Notes: generated by a model not told the origin, from the letters alone. A stretch of DNA of 64,000 bases from Bremia lactucae (GCF_004359215.1 NC_090619.1:4484794-4548793), one strand, 5' to 3'. Positions 34,467 through 45,776 are shown, counted from the first letter of the stretch. Numbers and translations are program-made.

Positions 34467-35210
34467 CTATTGCCAGCTTTGGCTAAATTCTTTGAGGATT
34501 TTCTCCACATCATTGTAACGGCTATTCTGCTGCATGAGCTCGTCAAACTTGGCAGTCTTGAATGCAAGCGCCTTTTCGAGCGCTATAATTTTCTCTTGCT
34601 GTCCATTTATCGTCTTTGTCATGTCGTTGCTAAGCTTTTCAAAAGTTTCAGTCTTCTCTGGATTAGTCAAGTGCTTTGTTTCAGCAGCTGATGCTTTAGG
34701 AGACTCTGACTCTGGTCTCAGCTTGGTCTCGAATAAAAGCTCATGACGAAGATGCAAGTGGGCAACTTCTCGCTCTAGTACCTCCACACGCAATTGCAGC
34801 GATTCAATATCGCTATTCGTGTCCATGAGCCCAGAAGCTTCATTGGTACTCATCGAATTAGGATGCTTCGAAAATTCGGTTTCTAGAATCTCCTCCTGCA
34901 GCTGACGCTCTGCAAGGCAAAGCTCAAGTTTTTTTGTGTCGAACCCAATGTCGCGATGGAACGCTCGATCTCGCACAGTCTTTAAATGCGTATCTTTAAT
35001 ATCACAGAGTTCGAACGCTGCCAAAAGCTCGCTTAGATCATGCAATTGGGCTCGCAACGCCGCAACTTGTCGCTGATACAACTTCTCACAGGCCTTATTG
35101 GTCTGCAGATAGTCTTGAAAACGCTGATGTAGCGGCGGTATTGCTTTTATTTCCATTGATGCCTGTCTTATTATAATCAACTGATAATTTAAAGTTCGGC
35201 TTTCTAGCAT
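34467..35210 (-). CDS. Coiled-coil protein of unknown function, 247 aa
   Basis: Start chosen at ATG 35210; the frame runs 13 codons further upstream but without an ATG, and another Met lies at residue 19. The protein is dominated by heptad-like helices: residues 30-70 (FQDYLQTN, LYQRQVAALRAQLHDLSELL), 100-125 (LAERQLQEEILETE), 150-180 (LQLRVEVLEREVAHLHLRHE) and 200-245 (NGQQEKIIALEKALAFKTAK). No signal peptide or membrane segment. It ends convergently with the LIN-9 homologue. I do not recognise a family; coiled-coil subunits of cytoskeletal or centrosomal complexes have this look, but that is a guess. Confidence 0.75.
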   Translation of the reverse strand: MLESRTLNYQLIIIRQASMEIKAIPPLHQRFQDYLQTNKACEKLYQRQVAALRAQLHDLSELLAAFELCDIKDTHLKTVRDRAFHRDIGFDTKKLELCLAERQLQEEILETEFSKHPNSMSTNEASGLMDTNSDIESLQLRVEVLEREVAHLHLRHELLFETKLRPESESPKASAAETKHLTNPEKTETFEKLSNDMTKTINGQQEKIIALEKALAFKTAKFDELMQQNSRYNDVEKILKEFSQSWQ

Positions 35211-35578
35211 TTTGGTTATCCAAGGGAAAGAAAGGGATGAAAGCTTCAAAGCTTTTATTATAGCGACGACGTATGGGACAAGTGCAAAAGCGTTCTAGGT
35301 CGTCCTATATTATGATAGATTGAATACATTGTGAGTATTACAATGATGTCTGTAAATTTACTCTGAAGTCGCAAGCATGATGGCAAAATCAATTACCCGG
35401 CGGTTGTAATTTTACAATACCTTTGAAATTCGAGGAGAAATATTACTACCAGATAAAGTTGAAATAGGACAACGGAACATATCTTTTAGGACATAGATAA
35501 TTTTTAATAGTTTTCAACGGGGTGGTCGCCGTTCTTCTACAACGTTTGGCTACACTCACACAAGACGGCAAAAGATAC

Positions 35579-36748
35579 CTAAGCAAACGAAGGCGAGCGA
35601 ATTTTTAGCACACTACGGCGAAGTGGTAACTCGTCCGTCTGAGCAAAGTTGGCCATGCGGCACATATAATCGCCTTCAAATGTGGCTTGCGTGTGCCCAC
35701 CCTTGCGTTTGTACAATAGATCGTCATCAACTTTGACCAAGTCCTCGACAAACATGTTGTTGCCCTTTGACGATTCCAGAGCGTTGCGGTCCGTGTATAC
35801 ACTGACGGAATATTTCGCTGGACGGAAACAACGTAGCACATTTTTCAGCAAGGACGCGTACGAACGAAGACGGGCATTGGTCTCGAAGCTCACGTAACTG
35901 CAGTGGCTCTCGGGCGTGATGTGGATCGTATAGTACGCATCAAAGAGGATGCCATTCATCGAGTAGCCACAAGGATCAAAGGAAAAGTCATCGATTATTG
36001 CTCCTGGCACAAGGTCCCGAATGCCACTTTCGATCGTCATGCGACGGGACGTCATTGAGCTATCGGTACTCTTAAAAAATTGTTTTGCCACTTTTGGGTG
36101 CATGTCTTGCATCAAAATTTGAAGCGTGCTTTCATTGGCAGCAGTTTCCTTTAAAGAATAGCTAGGACTCTGCGTTCGAGACGCAGGCTGTTCATGAATG
36201 TCCGCATCCCAGGCGTAAATGTACCAGTGATCGTGATTCAGCGGACCCAGTACGTGGGCCGAGCCATCTGGGAAGAACGAGCTAAGAAACGCGACCTCAG
36301 TGTGGAAGCTCGTATGCGGATATTTCTGCTCCTCTGGAAACGTGTAATTCTTACGAGAGTAGCTGACCCACTCAATTGAAAGCCCGAGGTGTTCGGAAAA
36401 TGTCTTGATAAAGGGAAGACACTTTAGCAGCGTAGTGGTCCCACATGTTTTGAGAACGATCTTGTGTGTATAGATAAACATGGAGCTCTCGGAAAGCACG
36501 TACGCGTCAATGTGTTCATTACTCGTACGAGATAGAATTTGACACTGTCCTGCCTCGAGCATCTCGTCGAGGTTGTGACGCGGGACTTCGCGGAGGCCAC
36601 GGACATGACCAACACCAGCTTTAAAATCGATTTCGAGGTTCTTCTCAGGCCCTTCAAAAGTGTTGGGGACGGTATCCGAAGTCTCCGATTGCGTCGAACT
36701 GGTTTCGTCGTCGAGGAGTTTGATGGGCTCAGGAAAGGTTTGCGTCAT
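35579..36748 (-). CDS. S-adenosylmethionine decarboxylase proenzyme
   Basis: Makes decarboxylated S-adenosylmethionine, the aminopropyl donor for spermidine and spermine synthesis, in the cytosol. Start at ATG 36748, 389 aa; the frame is open 45 codons further up but without ATG. TFEGPEKNLEIDF (about 30-42) matches the family's N-terminus. YVLSESSMF at 83-91 is the autocleavage site, with Ser88 expected to become the pyruvoyl group. KTCGTT at 100-105 holds the catalytic Cys102, and YSRKN, ESGIRDLVPGA, FDPCGYSMNG and YTIHITPE carry the remaining substrate-site and processing residues. Length fits the eukaryotic family (about 330-390). The C-terminal 40 residues are less conserved. A 34-codon upstream frame (36893-36789) precedes the start. 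Confidence 0.95.
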   Translation of the reverse strand: MTQTFPEPIKLLDDETSSTQSETSDTVPNTFEGPEKNLEIDFKAGVGHVRGLREVPRHNLDEMLEAGQCQILSRTSNEHIDAYVLSESSMFIYTHKIVLKTCGTTTLLKCLPFIKTFSEHLGLSIEWVSYSRKNYTFPEEQKYPHTSFHTEVAFLSSFFPDGSAHVLGPLNHDHWYIYAWDADIHEQPASRTQSPSYSLKETAANESTLQILMQDMHPKVAKQFFKSTDSSMTSRRMTIESGIRDLVPGAIIDDFSFDPCGYSMNGILFDAYYTIHITPESHCSYVSFETNARLRSYASLLKNVLRCFRPAKYSVSVYTDRNALESSKGNNMFVEDLVKVDDDLLYKRKGGHTQATFEGDYMCRMANFAQTDELPLRRSVLKIRSPSFA

Positions 36749-36788
36749 TTGAGAAGCGGTACTTGGATCAGGTTGAATGAATAGGATG

Positions 36789-36893
36789 TTAGGCGGGTTC
36801 GTCACACGCGCCAATGTAGAAAAAGCCCGTGAAGATAGTGGTGGGGTCAACAATGTCGTCGTTGGTAGTAAAAAGCGGGTCAACCAACGGCAT
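36789..36893 (-). promoter_or_regulatory. Possible uORF of the SAM decarboxylase gene
   Basis: ATG-started 34-codon frame (MPLVDPLF...CDEPA) that ends 40 bp before the main ATG, in a different frame. Upstream frames repress translation of this enzyme in response to polyamines in plants and animals. Whether it lies in the transcript is unknown. Confidence 0.3.
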
Positions 36894-37620
36894 GAACAAT
36901 GTGGCGGTCTGGTTGGTCAAGGGGGTCGAGTAGACGAGAGAGGAAGAAGGGAAAGGCGTCTTTCTTTCGTTCCTAGAATCACTCGAGTCCACGTGGCAGC
37001 TCTGATAATGCGAAGGAGTGGAGAATTCAGCGACGGGTACCAACGACACGAATACTGAGGGATACAAGGCAAATTTTGAAATGACTGGCAGTGAAGGAGG
37101 CAAAAAGCGGATCCGACATCTGTGCGCGAGGCACGAAGACAAGGTTTTATGGCACGAAGCGAGGTTATATTGTTGCTAATCATTTCGTCAGGAGCTCCAG
37201 CTGTTATAATGAAGAGCATAAATGGGACTGAGACTGGACTGAGACGGACAGCTGTGTATTTTTACTATCACAACTGATGGCGACGGTGAAAATTAAAATT
37301 TCTTGCGTAATTGTTTTACATCGAGATGAAATTGTAAAGACAAGTTTAACTTTTTCGAATTCAAGTATTACTTGTCGCTGGCCTGCGGAGGTCATAAAAC
37401 ATCATAATACGCAATGCATCAGTTCCGCAGTCATTGTCGATCGTTAAGCGTTGCGTCGAAAACTTTGCATCATCATGAATTTTTGACGCTGGATTCAGTT
37501 GTGAGCTAACGTATTTACCACTTGTGTTCCTCCCACTAGCATCTATATACTAGCATCCATAGTAATATTTTGCGAGGAAGTTGAATTTTTTCCATTTCGA
37601 TAGGATATTAGGAACTCTCG
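36894..37620. other. Upstream region of the SAM decarboxylase gene
   Basis: No gene recognised. Open frames on both strands lack ATG starts or similarity. It should contain the promoter and 5' leader. Confidence 0.4.
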
Positions 37621-37624
37621 CCTA

Positions 37625-37933
37625 TTATTTCAAAATAGCACAGCTCTTGATTGTTCGAAGAATATAAAGCCATATTGGGTTTTTATCGCATTGTCCAGCA
37701 AGATAACTGATAGAACGCTGAACGAACGGCAATGTTGACAGAAAAGTAGCTGCAACAAATTGTGATGTGAAGGTATGCTGTATTACATACATTGATATCT
37801 CCGATGCTTCAAAAAGCGATAGCGACCATGAAATAAACTCATTCAAGCATTGCTCACACATTGCTGCGCTCCATTCATTATATGCCCTACGAAAGGCACC
37901 AAACCTCTGTTGACTGGGAGCACTCGTCGTCAT
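37625..37933 (-). CDS. Hypothetical 102-aa protein
   Basis: ATG-started frame whose start lies 2 bp after the stop of the MRH-domain lectin gene, on the same strand and in another frame. It has a moderately hydrophobic middle (FVAATFLSTLPFVQ) and three Cys or Trp-containing patches but no motif I recognise. The lectin stop is embedded in GAGTAAAGATG, a passable splice donor, so this could be a skipped 3' exon. It may equally be 3' untranslated sequence. Confidence 0.25.
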   Translation of the reverse strand: MTTSAPSQQRFGAFRRAYNEWSAAMCEQCLNEFISWSLSLFEASEISMYVIQHTFTSQFVAATFLSTLPFVQRSISYLAGQCDKNPIWLYILRTIKSCAILK

Positions 37934-37935
37934 CT

Positions 37936-39303
37936 TTACTCGGCGATGACTATGGCATCTTCTGCCACTGGAAAACAGTGTAGAATCTCGACACCCTGGT
38001 CGCTCTTTTGTATATCATTGAGGAAGTGTGGGTGACCGCACAGCACCGGGGTCGATATCTTGACCGTATAGCTGCACGTCTGTGTCTCCTTCACCGAAAG
38101 AATGTGGTGACTCAATCCGCCTTGACTGCAGTAGTAAAACACTTTGGCTTTTCGTGGCGCGCGACTTTCAAATCCCTTGCAATTTGTACCCCCATCGTAC
38201 AGCTCCACGTATGCGGGCCGCGACACCTCATGCGTGGCGTCAATTGGCTCCGAAACCAGCGCCGAGCCCAAGCGTTCCAGATCAAGATTACCCGCAACAT
38301 CAAACGTGCCCAGCGAGAACTCAATTTCGATTCGACCATCTCCGTCCCGATGGAATTGTCTCAACGAGCGTCCAAAGCAAAATTCATACGTCCACCAGCC
38401 TTCAATTCGCGTTAAGCACGTGCGTTCGATCTCCAAAGGCTGCAACAGTGAGCGTACCGAAGTTACGTCACTCGGGTCTGCATCCGAGTATTTTGGGTCG
38501 CAAAACATTCCTGACCCAACTAGAAACGCAGCGACTTTACGAGCTTCACCCTCTCTTGGCGTACTTGTCCACTGCACTGCTATAACGCCGTCATCTTGCG
38601 AGGATATGTTGCATATAAATTGCACTTGAATCTGCACGTCCGAACCGAACGTTTGCGTATACAGTGGCTTTTCATGACTTTTTACTCGAGCCTGCACCTC
38701 GGGCAGAACAAAGTAGTCGTAGCGAAGCAACGGTTGAATTGAGTCCGCAATGAACCCGCTAAAATCTTTATTAAATAAAACTTCATCTTTCCCTTTGTTT
38801 GTTGAAGTTGCACTTGCCGCATCCACTTCCACGTCAACAGCTGATAAGCTTTCTTTTGGTGAAAAAAACGATTTCATGTCGGTAAGTTGAACAGATAGAC
38901 CCACACAGACTTCATAGAACGCGTTGGTCTCTTTATCCACATACACTATACACTTTGGCTTCATTTTTTCCGCTGCAGCCCGCCCAAAGCTCAGGAAGGC
39001 ATCTGATTTCTCTTTTTCCGCCTCGTTGGCGTTCGGCGACTGAGGCACGCTACGACTTATCGCTTCTTTACTTTCAGTATTCGAGTGGAGTGGCGGCAGA
39101 AAGCACTCAAAATGTTGACCCGACTCGGTCGCCATGAGCTGTGTCCGCATCTTAGAGCCATCGCCGGGTAAATTGAAGTCATCCCGGTTCCCATGCAACT
39201 GCACCACGTAAGATGTATCTAGCGAGGACGAGAATGAAGGTAAGGTAGACTCGGACACCGCGCTCGAAGCGAAAAAAAGCGCTATTAGAATCAAGATCGC
39301 CAT
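37936..39303 (-). CDS. OS-9/Erlectin-type MRH-domain ER lectin
   Basis: Luminal lectin that recognises trimmed N-glycans on misfolded proteins and passes them to the ER-associated degradation ubiquitin ligase. Start at ATG 39303 (455 aa); the frame extends upstream but has no ATG. Residues 1-18 form a signal peptide (MAILILIALFFASSAVSES). A first conserved block is LLRYDYFVLPEV and KPLYTQTF. The MRH domain occupies roughly 290-430: WWTYEFCFGRSLRQFH with the paired Trp, then VELYDGGTNC, VFYYCSQGG, SYTVKISTPVLCGHP with the C-terminal cysteines. These are the hallmark sugar-binding and disulphide positions of OS-9 proteins. No HDEL-type tail is present, as is common in this family. Confidence 0.88.
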   Translation of the reverse strand: MAILILIALFFASSAVSESTLPSFSSSLDTSYVVQLHGNRDDFNLPGDGSKMRTQLMATESGQHFECFLPPLHSNTESKEAISRSVPQSPNANEAEKEKSDAFLSFGRAAAEKMKPKCIVYVDKETNAFYEVCVGLSVQLTDMKSFFSPKESLSAVDVEVDAASATSTNKGKDEVLFNKDFSGFIADSIQPLLRYDYFVLPEVQARVKSHEKPLYTQTFGSDVQIQVQFICNISSQDDGVIAVQWTSTPREGEARKVAAFLVGSGMFCDPKYSDADPSDVTSVRSLLQPLEIERTCLTRIEGWWTYEFCFGRSLRQFHRDGDGRIEIEFSLGTFDVAGNLDLERLGSALVSEPIDATHEVSRPAYVELYDGGTNCKGFESRAPRKAKVFYYCSQGGLSHHILSVKETQTCSYTVKISTPVLCGHPHFLNDIQKSDQGVEILHCFPVAEDAIVIAE

Positions 39304-39448
39304 GCTAAACCGATTGATTCGTGGCTTGATAAAAGAAGCTACCAAACTTGAGCATACCCTGTAATTTCTTAGAAAGGCAGTTTATTATTGTTAAAATTGA
39401 CAGAAGCTTTTTTATAACAAGCTAACACGACGTGAGTTCTAAAACCCA

Positions 39449-39736
39449 CTAAAATGATATAATTTGATCTGAAAATGACACTAAAAGTGGATATTTGGCT
39501 GCTTTTTTTTTTCGCATTATGGATACGACGCAAGTAGTTTCAGAAGACCTTCCTGTATAAACTGGCGATTCCTTTTGCTTCTCTGGTGATATCACTAAAT
39601 CGTCGGGCATACAATGCCACAATGGACAATAAATGCGCGAGTGGCAGCTCTTAAGTATCATAGCAGTGTCCTGATTCTGGAAAGGCGATATTGTAGAATG
39701 ATGATGACGACGACGTGTGGGTCTTCCTAACGACAT
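39449..39736 (-). CDS. Hypothetical 95-aa protein
   Basis: ATG-started frame with a basic N-terminus (RPTRRRHHH), two CxxxxC-like groups (CHSRIYCPLWHC) and a basic RKKK motif, between the lectin and RanBP1 genes. No family recognised; may be spurious. The surrounding 39304-39448 and 39737-40117 hold no other candidate. Confidence 0.25.
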   Translation of the reverse strand: MSLGRPTRRRHHHSTISPFQNQDTAMILKSCHSRIYCPLWHCMPDDLVISPEKQKESPVYTGRSSETTCVVSIMRKKKAAKYPLLVSFSDQIISF

Positions 39737-40117
39737 GCTACGCAAAAGCCTTTACTTTGTCGGTCAATTACTTATTCGACGCCTGCCAAGACTCCTATAA
39801 CCTCCGTAAGTGACTCAATCATTTGCCTCGGATCTGCTCGTCAAAAAGACCTGCTATCGAAGTCATTCTCGTCCGTAAATCTATAAAAAATTCTGCTATC
39901 GAAGAATTTTGCGAAATGCATCGAGCACTACGTGAAAAAGTCGAGATAGGGTCTGACAGAATGTAGTAAATGAAAACGGCTTACCCCCTAGCAGGCGACG
40001 ACGTCGGTACCTAATCACCTATTGGCTGACGTATCCTAGGTCCAATGACGTACCTACCGTTGCGTAATATCTGTGCTGCAGCAACATTTCTCAACCAACG
40101 ACTTTCTTGCAACATCT

Positions 40118-40810
40118 CTATTCCTCCTTCTTCACATCCAGCGACTCAAGTGCCTTCGCAGCTTCATCGCCAGCCGACGTATCGGCATCATCGGCACCAC
40201 TTTCCAGCTTCTTATTGTTGGCCTTGGCACCATCGTGCGCTTCCTTAAACTTCTGAGCGTTCTCGGCGTTGCCAAAGCGCAGCGCAAAGACCTGCGTTTC
40301 CACGACACCCTCGGCAAAATCGTAGCAGCTAAAAACCCACGCACGGTCGCTGCCCATATTCGGAGTCAGCTCCGTACGCGATTCGACGAGGTGATTCACC
40401 AAGATTTTGTGCGTTTTTTCTTGGCGCATTAGCATGCGCACCTTCTGGTGTTCCTTGTGTTTAAGAAAGCGCACGTCCCCAACGCCACGCTCACACCACG
40501 TCTTTTTCCCGGTTCCCTTGTCTAACAACGATTCGCGGTAACAGAATACTTTTGCGCGCCTACAATTTACGTTTGTATTTAGTTCAGTAACCAAATAGTC
40601 CGATACCTAAACAGTACACGTCAAAAATGGTGCGTCCACGTACTGTTTAAACAAGACTTCTTCCTCTTCTTCGCCGGTAGTCACCTCAACTTCATCAAGC
40701 TTCACTACGGGCTCAAAATAGGCTTGTGATTCTTCGGACTCAAGGTCTTTTGAAGCTTCAGCTTCTTCCACCTTAGGCGTCGTCTCTTCCTTCTTCTCGA
40801 CCTCAGACAT
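40118..40810 (-). CDS. Ran-binding protein 1 (RanBD), spliced
   Basis: Cytosolic protein that binds Ran-GTP and, with RanGAP, releases it from exported transport complexes. Exon 1 is 40810-40644 and exon 2 is 40559-40118; removing the 84-bp intron (GTACGT...TTGTAG) joins LFKQ to RAKVFCYRE and restores the start of the Ran-binding domain, 202 aa in total. The domain (about 50-165) shows WCERGVGDVRFLKHKEH, VRMLMRQEKTHKILVNH, ELTPNMGSDRAWVFSCYDFA and FGNAENAQKFKEAH, all family signatures. The N-terminus is acidic (EEEEEV) and the C-terminus Ala/Asp-rich. Divergently transcribed from the helicase. Confidence 0.95.
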
Positions 40811-41014
40811 GTTGCTGATTTGCGACGGATTCTTCGATTTTGGGAAAATCTACGACTGGCGGCGGGGTGAAGCTTCTTACAAGGTTTCTCGAAGGTGGTC
40901 AAATGATTTAGCCATCCCGCTTATATACAACTGCAAATACGCTGCATAGATTGGCTGAAATGAATTATACTATTTAATCCTTATGACGCATTGGTTGATA
41001 AAGCTCTTTGGCGC
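40811..41014. promoter_or_regulatory. Compact bidirectional promoter
   Basis: 204 bp separate the start codons of RanBP1 (minus) and the helicase (plus), so both promoters and leaders must fit here or overlap. I see no confident TATA box or oomycete initiator core. Confidence 0.5.
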
Positions 41015-44000
41015 ATGGACAAGGATGGCCGACCCAAGCGGACACGTCGAGCCTTTCGCGACAAGAGTGAGTTTGTTAGCGTGGAAGTAGGCATGCGCGA
41101 GTTCAAGAAGCGCTTGGCTTCCTCGGACGCGTATGATGGCACCTTATGTACCGCTGCGACAGTGGAAGATTTGACGCAAAACATGACAACCACAAGGTCT
41201 CGAAGGAAACCTGCGTTGTCGACAAAGGTGGTTCTAGCAAAATCGACCCAAAGAAAATGTCCGGTGACGAAAAAAAACGCTCAGGGTGCAGCGACCTTGG
41301 CTTGTGGACAATCGCCAGTGGTGAAGAAAAATATGCTAGTCAAAGGATTCGTTTCAGAAATAAACCTGAAAGCGGTGAAGGAACAGCTAGCCCGCGAACA
41401 AGAACAACGAGTAGAAGACCGTATTAAGACACTGTTGCGGAAAAAGGAACCCGTCGTGGCTTTGTGTGCTTCTGCAAATTATCTTGGTACTTTAGCTGTT
41501 GGTACAACTCCTTGTAATATTTCTGCAGATATCACACCTGCTGAATCAGCTGTTTGCATTGATGCCGCTGCTGCTTTACAGGATCCGAAAAATGAATTTA
41601 TCAAGAAGGAATCGACAAGGTCGGATGCTATTGCAGCTGGAAGTGTTGCTTCAAGCACGCCAGGCAACACGAGTGTTCCGTCACATACTCAACCGCTTGG
41701 CGTGGTTACGAACAATTTTATTGCTGATGACACAGATGATGATGTATTGTTTGCATTGGCACTGGAAGAAGTTGAACAAAAGCTTGCGAGTCCTCTAAAA
41801 CGTTGTCCAATTTCTGAAGGAATAGCTGCTTCTGAGATTAACAAGGTGACTTCAGTTAATGTTCAAGACTCCGCGGCTGTAAAAGGTCCTGTTTATGCTG
41901 CATTTGATGCAAGTCCAGTGAAAGAACAACTGAGTGACGACACTAAGGAACAAGTAATTCCTGCAGCTGAAGGGATTGACGAAGCTGGAGGAACGACTTT
42001 GGTGCCTCCTGACGTTTTTAAAGAGATGGAGCGTTTGAGGAAAGAAAATGATCGTCTGAGACAATCCAACGAGCTCCTTCAAGCTGCTGCTACATCACCA
42101 GCGCACATTGAAGCTCCTAGTACGAAACATTCTTGTAGTTTTGCTGATAAAGTTGATCCAATCGACGCGTCGATGTTAAAATCAGTTCATCCTTACTTAG
42201 AATTGGCCGCTAACGACTGTGATGAAATCAAGAAGCAACCAATCCCTGCTTTTATTGATCAAATATCTGCGAGGACTTCGAACATGGATTCAAACGTCAT
42301 TCAAAGCGTCAAGTCAGAATATTTTGGCGATTTCATACTGGAGAAGTCGCTTGCTGGTAATAAGGACGATCAAGTTATATGTAAAACTCTACCCGATGTG
42401 GAGATGAACAATATTTTTGCTATCAAGCAAGAAGTTGTAGCTGAGAATGCGTCTGTGGTAGGGAGGACACTCGAGTTGAAAACTTCCTTGTCAACGCCAT
42501 TCTCTCGATGCATTCCTGCTGGTCAAAATGAGCGAAGGCTGAGTTTTACGGACGTGGAAATGGTAACAGGAAAAACAAATTACGTGGAGCATTCTGAAAC
42601 CAATAAAATTGGAAACGAAGGCTTTGCACAGCCCTTCATTAGTAAAATTGGCGAGAAAGTATCGGAATTTTGTACTAATAAAGTCGACGACGTCGATGAG
42701 AACGATACAGAAGAAGATGAGGAAGATGCAATGATGCAAACTTCTACGGTTGATATAGGAAATTACCCTGAGTACAAAATTTGTTTCGAAAACAGGATGT
42801 TGAACGAAGACAAGCAAATGAAGGAACATTTAAGTAGCAGAACTTTCGTAGCGGAAGAAACGGTTCAGCATTCACAAGCACCATCAAGTGGTTTAGTCTC
42901 TGAATCAACAGCTGAGAAAGTATCTGCTAGCGCTCGAAAGCCAGAGGCTGCAGGGAGTAGCGAATTGAATGAGCTAATTGTTGCTTCTAGCCACACAGAC
43001 CTTGCTGAAGGCGATGCTGTCGAAGATACGGATAAAGTTATCCTTGCGAACGATAATGACAAAGTAAAAAGGGGTGAATCTACTTTGTCCCCAACATCCG
43101 AGTCGGAATCAGAATCGGACCTTGACAAAGATGAAGACGAATCAGTTTGTCAAAATGTCTTGGAAGCAGCTTTAAAAGCGGCAGGAAATGATTCAATCCA
43201 GTCATCTGTTGCAGGGAAAGGTGACATTGAAGAAGGTCGATCAAGCAGAAGCTCTTTAAAGCCAAAGCTCGCTAATTCGTTGACGCCGTCGCCTGCATTA
43301 AATGGATATTCAAAGAAACGGAAAAGCCCAGGACATTCGTCTGTAGTTGCAAAGAAGCCACTGACTGTCAAGAGTTCCCTGCTTTGGCCAGCGCTAGATG
43401 ATTTTTATGACGCTTTGCTGGACATGTCACCAAGAGACGTCCGTCGGTCTGAAAAGCATAGGTCGCACCTACAGCAATATGAAAAACTGCCGACGAAGTA
43501 CTCAAACATCGACGAATATTGCAAAACACAGCTCGCAGCCATCTTGGAAGAGTTGATCGCATCAGTCAGCAACGTGACGAATACACGAGATGGATCAGGC
43601 CCAAAACGCCAGTTGTCACTCTCATCTGTGTCACCTTGCGGTAATCAAAGCATGTCGGCATTGTCAACTCGAGTGAGTTTGAAGGGTCTTTTCTCGGAAA
43701 GTGGCTTTACCGGACAAGCAGCGTCGGAGGGCGACTATATACTTACTTTTGATGGCTCACAATTGAAAAGAACTGCTTCATCGAACTTTAATTGTGGAGA
43801 TTTATTGCTGCTGCGCTCTCCTCGATGGAAAAGCTTTGAATTGTGCTTTTTTGGGGTGGTTTTAAGTGAATCTATTGTCGCAGAGGGAGGAAAGACTGAC
43901 TCAGGACGTCCGAGTGGATATGGTGATGGAAATCAAGTCTGTGTCCTCGTTCGAGCTCGACAGCAAGACAGAAACATCGCTGAAAACTTTGACGTGTTGA

Positions 44001-45776
44001 CAGAATTATGTCTTGCGAATCGACGAACGCCGAGTTGGCAATGGTCTCTTCAGCAAGTATTTAATTTAACCACAAGTGCTCGCGAGTATCAAGCGATCAA
44101 GGCCATATCGTTCTTTCCAAACGATCTTAAGCAAGTGCTGCTACGCGGACAATTGGCTCCTAAAACAGCCGAGAAATCTGCAGCATTATCGTCAATGCTG
44201 TCGCCACCGTTGTTAAAGTATCTGCACAAACACTACAACGACTCGCAACTTCAGGCAATTCTCGGATGTTTGGGTGAAGACCGTTGGATTATTATTCAAG
44301 GACCGGTAAGTGCTGACTTTTTGCATCTTCGACTTGGGTATAAAGTAATAGCTAGTCATTTAGCCAGGTACAGGTAAGACCAAGACTATTCTGGGACTTC
44401 TTTCTGCATTACTTGATGGGGCTGGTCTCTCTTCTCGTTCGAAAGCACAGGGCTCGTCACGTATACGTATAGGAGCGTCATTTCATAGTGCCCCAACTTT
44501 ATCGGTCACGTCGATTCGTATCATGGTGGCTGCACCGAGTAATGCTGCCGTTGATGAATTGGTTTTAAGAGTGTTGAGTGAAGGCCTATATGATGGGAAG
44601 ACCGGGGAGACTTATCGTCCACGTATTGTTCGTGTTGGTCGTTCGGAAAGTCAGCAACTTTCAGGGTTTAATGCGTCTCGAGAAGCGAGTGAGAGCCGAA
44701 AGAATCGTAATAAAATACGGAAATATGCTAGTGAAGTGGAAGAAGTCTTGCTCGAAAGCCTAGTGTCGAAGCATCGCAAAACATTCTCGACTGGCAAGCA
44801 AACACGTCAAGCAATTCTGAAGAATGCGCAGATTGTCTTTTGCACGCTAAGTGGTGCGGGATCCGCGGCGATGTGTGACTTTGCCCAGGATTTTGACGCA
44901 TTAATTATTGATGAAGCTGCTCAGGCTGTCGAAGCCAGCACGCTCATCCCTTTCAAGTTTCGGCCGCAACGGATGATTTTGTTTGGCGATCACCGGCAAT
45001 TACCAGCTACGGTGTTATCAAAGAAGCTTGTTTTAATGGGCTACGATCAAAGTTTGCAACAGCGACTAGTAGAAAGTGGCTCGTCGGTTTTGCTCTTAAC
45101 TCAGCAGTATCGAATGCATCCTGAGATCGCTGCGTTTCCATCGACTTATTTCTATAGCGGGCGATTGGTACAGGATGACAATATGCGTGACTGGACTGGA
45201 CAGGACTACCACAACGATCGTAACTTTAAACCTTTGCTGTTTCTCGATGTGCAAGGAGCTCAGAGTCAAGTGAATGGATCCACTTCGTTGCGTAATATGA
45301 GCGAAGTTGACGCTGTGATTCAAATTCTACGAGGCTTGATTACAAAGTATCCGAGTCATGAGTGGATGAAGCGCATTGGTGTCATTGCACCGTACAAGCA
45401 ACAAATTTACGAAATGCGTGGCGCAATTCAAAAGCTAGAGACCGTGGTAGACTGCCGTCTTGGTATCGAGGTGAACACAGTGGATGGCTTTCAGGGTCGT
45501 GAAAAAGAAATCATTATTTATTCATGTGTACGCACTAGCAACGGTGGTCGCAAATGGCGTAGTTATAAAAGTGACCAGCAGGAAAAAACTCTCGATGCTT
45601 TCTGGTCCGACGAACGTCGTATGAACGTCGCCATCACACGCGCAAAGAGCAGTTTATGGATTGTCGGAAATTCAGCCTTGCTGAAACAAAGTACCGCGTG
45701 GCGAGCTCTGATACAACATATAAAAGACCATGACCGATATATCAGCGGAGATCACTATGAAGTCTTTCACGAATGA
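41015..45776 (+). CDS. Sen1/senataxin-type superfamily 1B helicase
   Basis: RNA/DNA helicase of the Upf1-like group; relatives resolve R-loops and help end transcription. Start at ATG 41015 (the frame runs 8 codons further without ATG). Exons 41015-44305 and 44364-45776 join over a 58-bp intron whose removal creates the Walker A motif GPPGTGKT (residues 1096-1103), strong support for the splice site. 1567 aa. The first 800 residues are acidic and low in structure, with a short heptad stretch (FKEMERLRKENDRLRQSNEL). Helicase motifs follow in order: APSNAAVDELV, IIDEAAQAVE (Asp at 1280), GDHRQLPATV, QQYRMHPEIAAF, IGVIAPYKQQ, VDGFQGREKE, MNVAITRAKSSLW. The long N-terminus is unlike yeast Sen1, so strict orthology is not certain. 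Confidence 0.92.

Noticed and set aside
36749..36883. 45-residue N-terminal extension of SAM decarboxylase
   Set aside because: It begins with TTG, not ATG; the first ATG is 36748.
39304..39345. 14-residue extension of the OS-9-type protein
   Set aside because: No ATG, and ATG 39303 gives a clean signal peptide.
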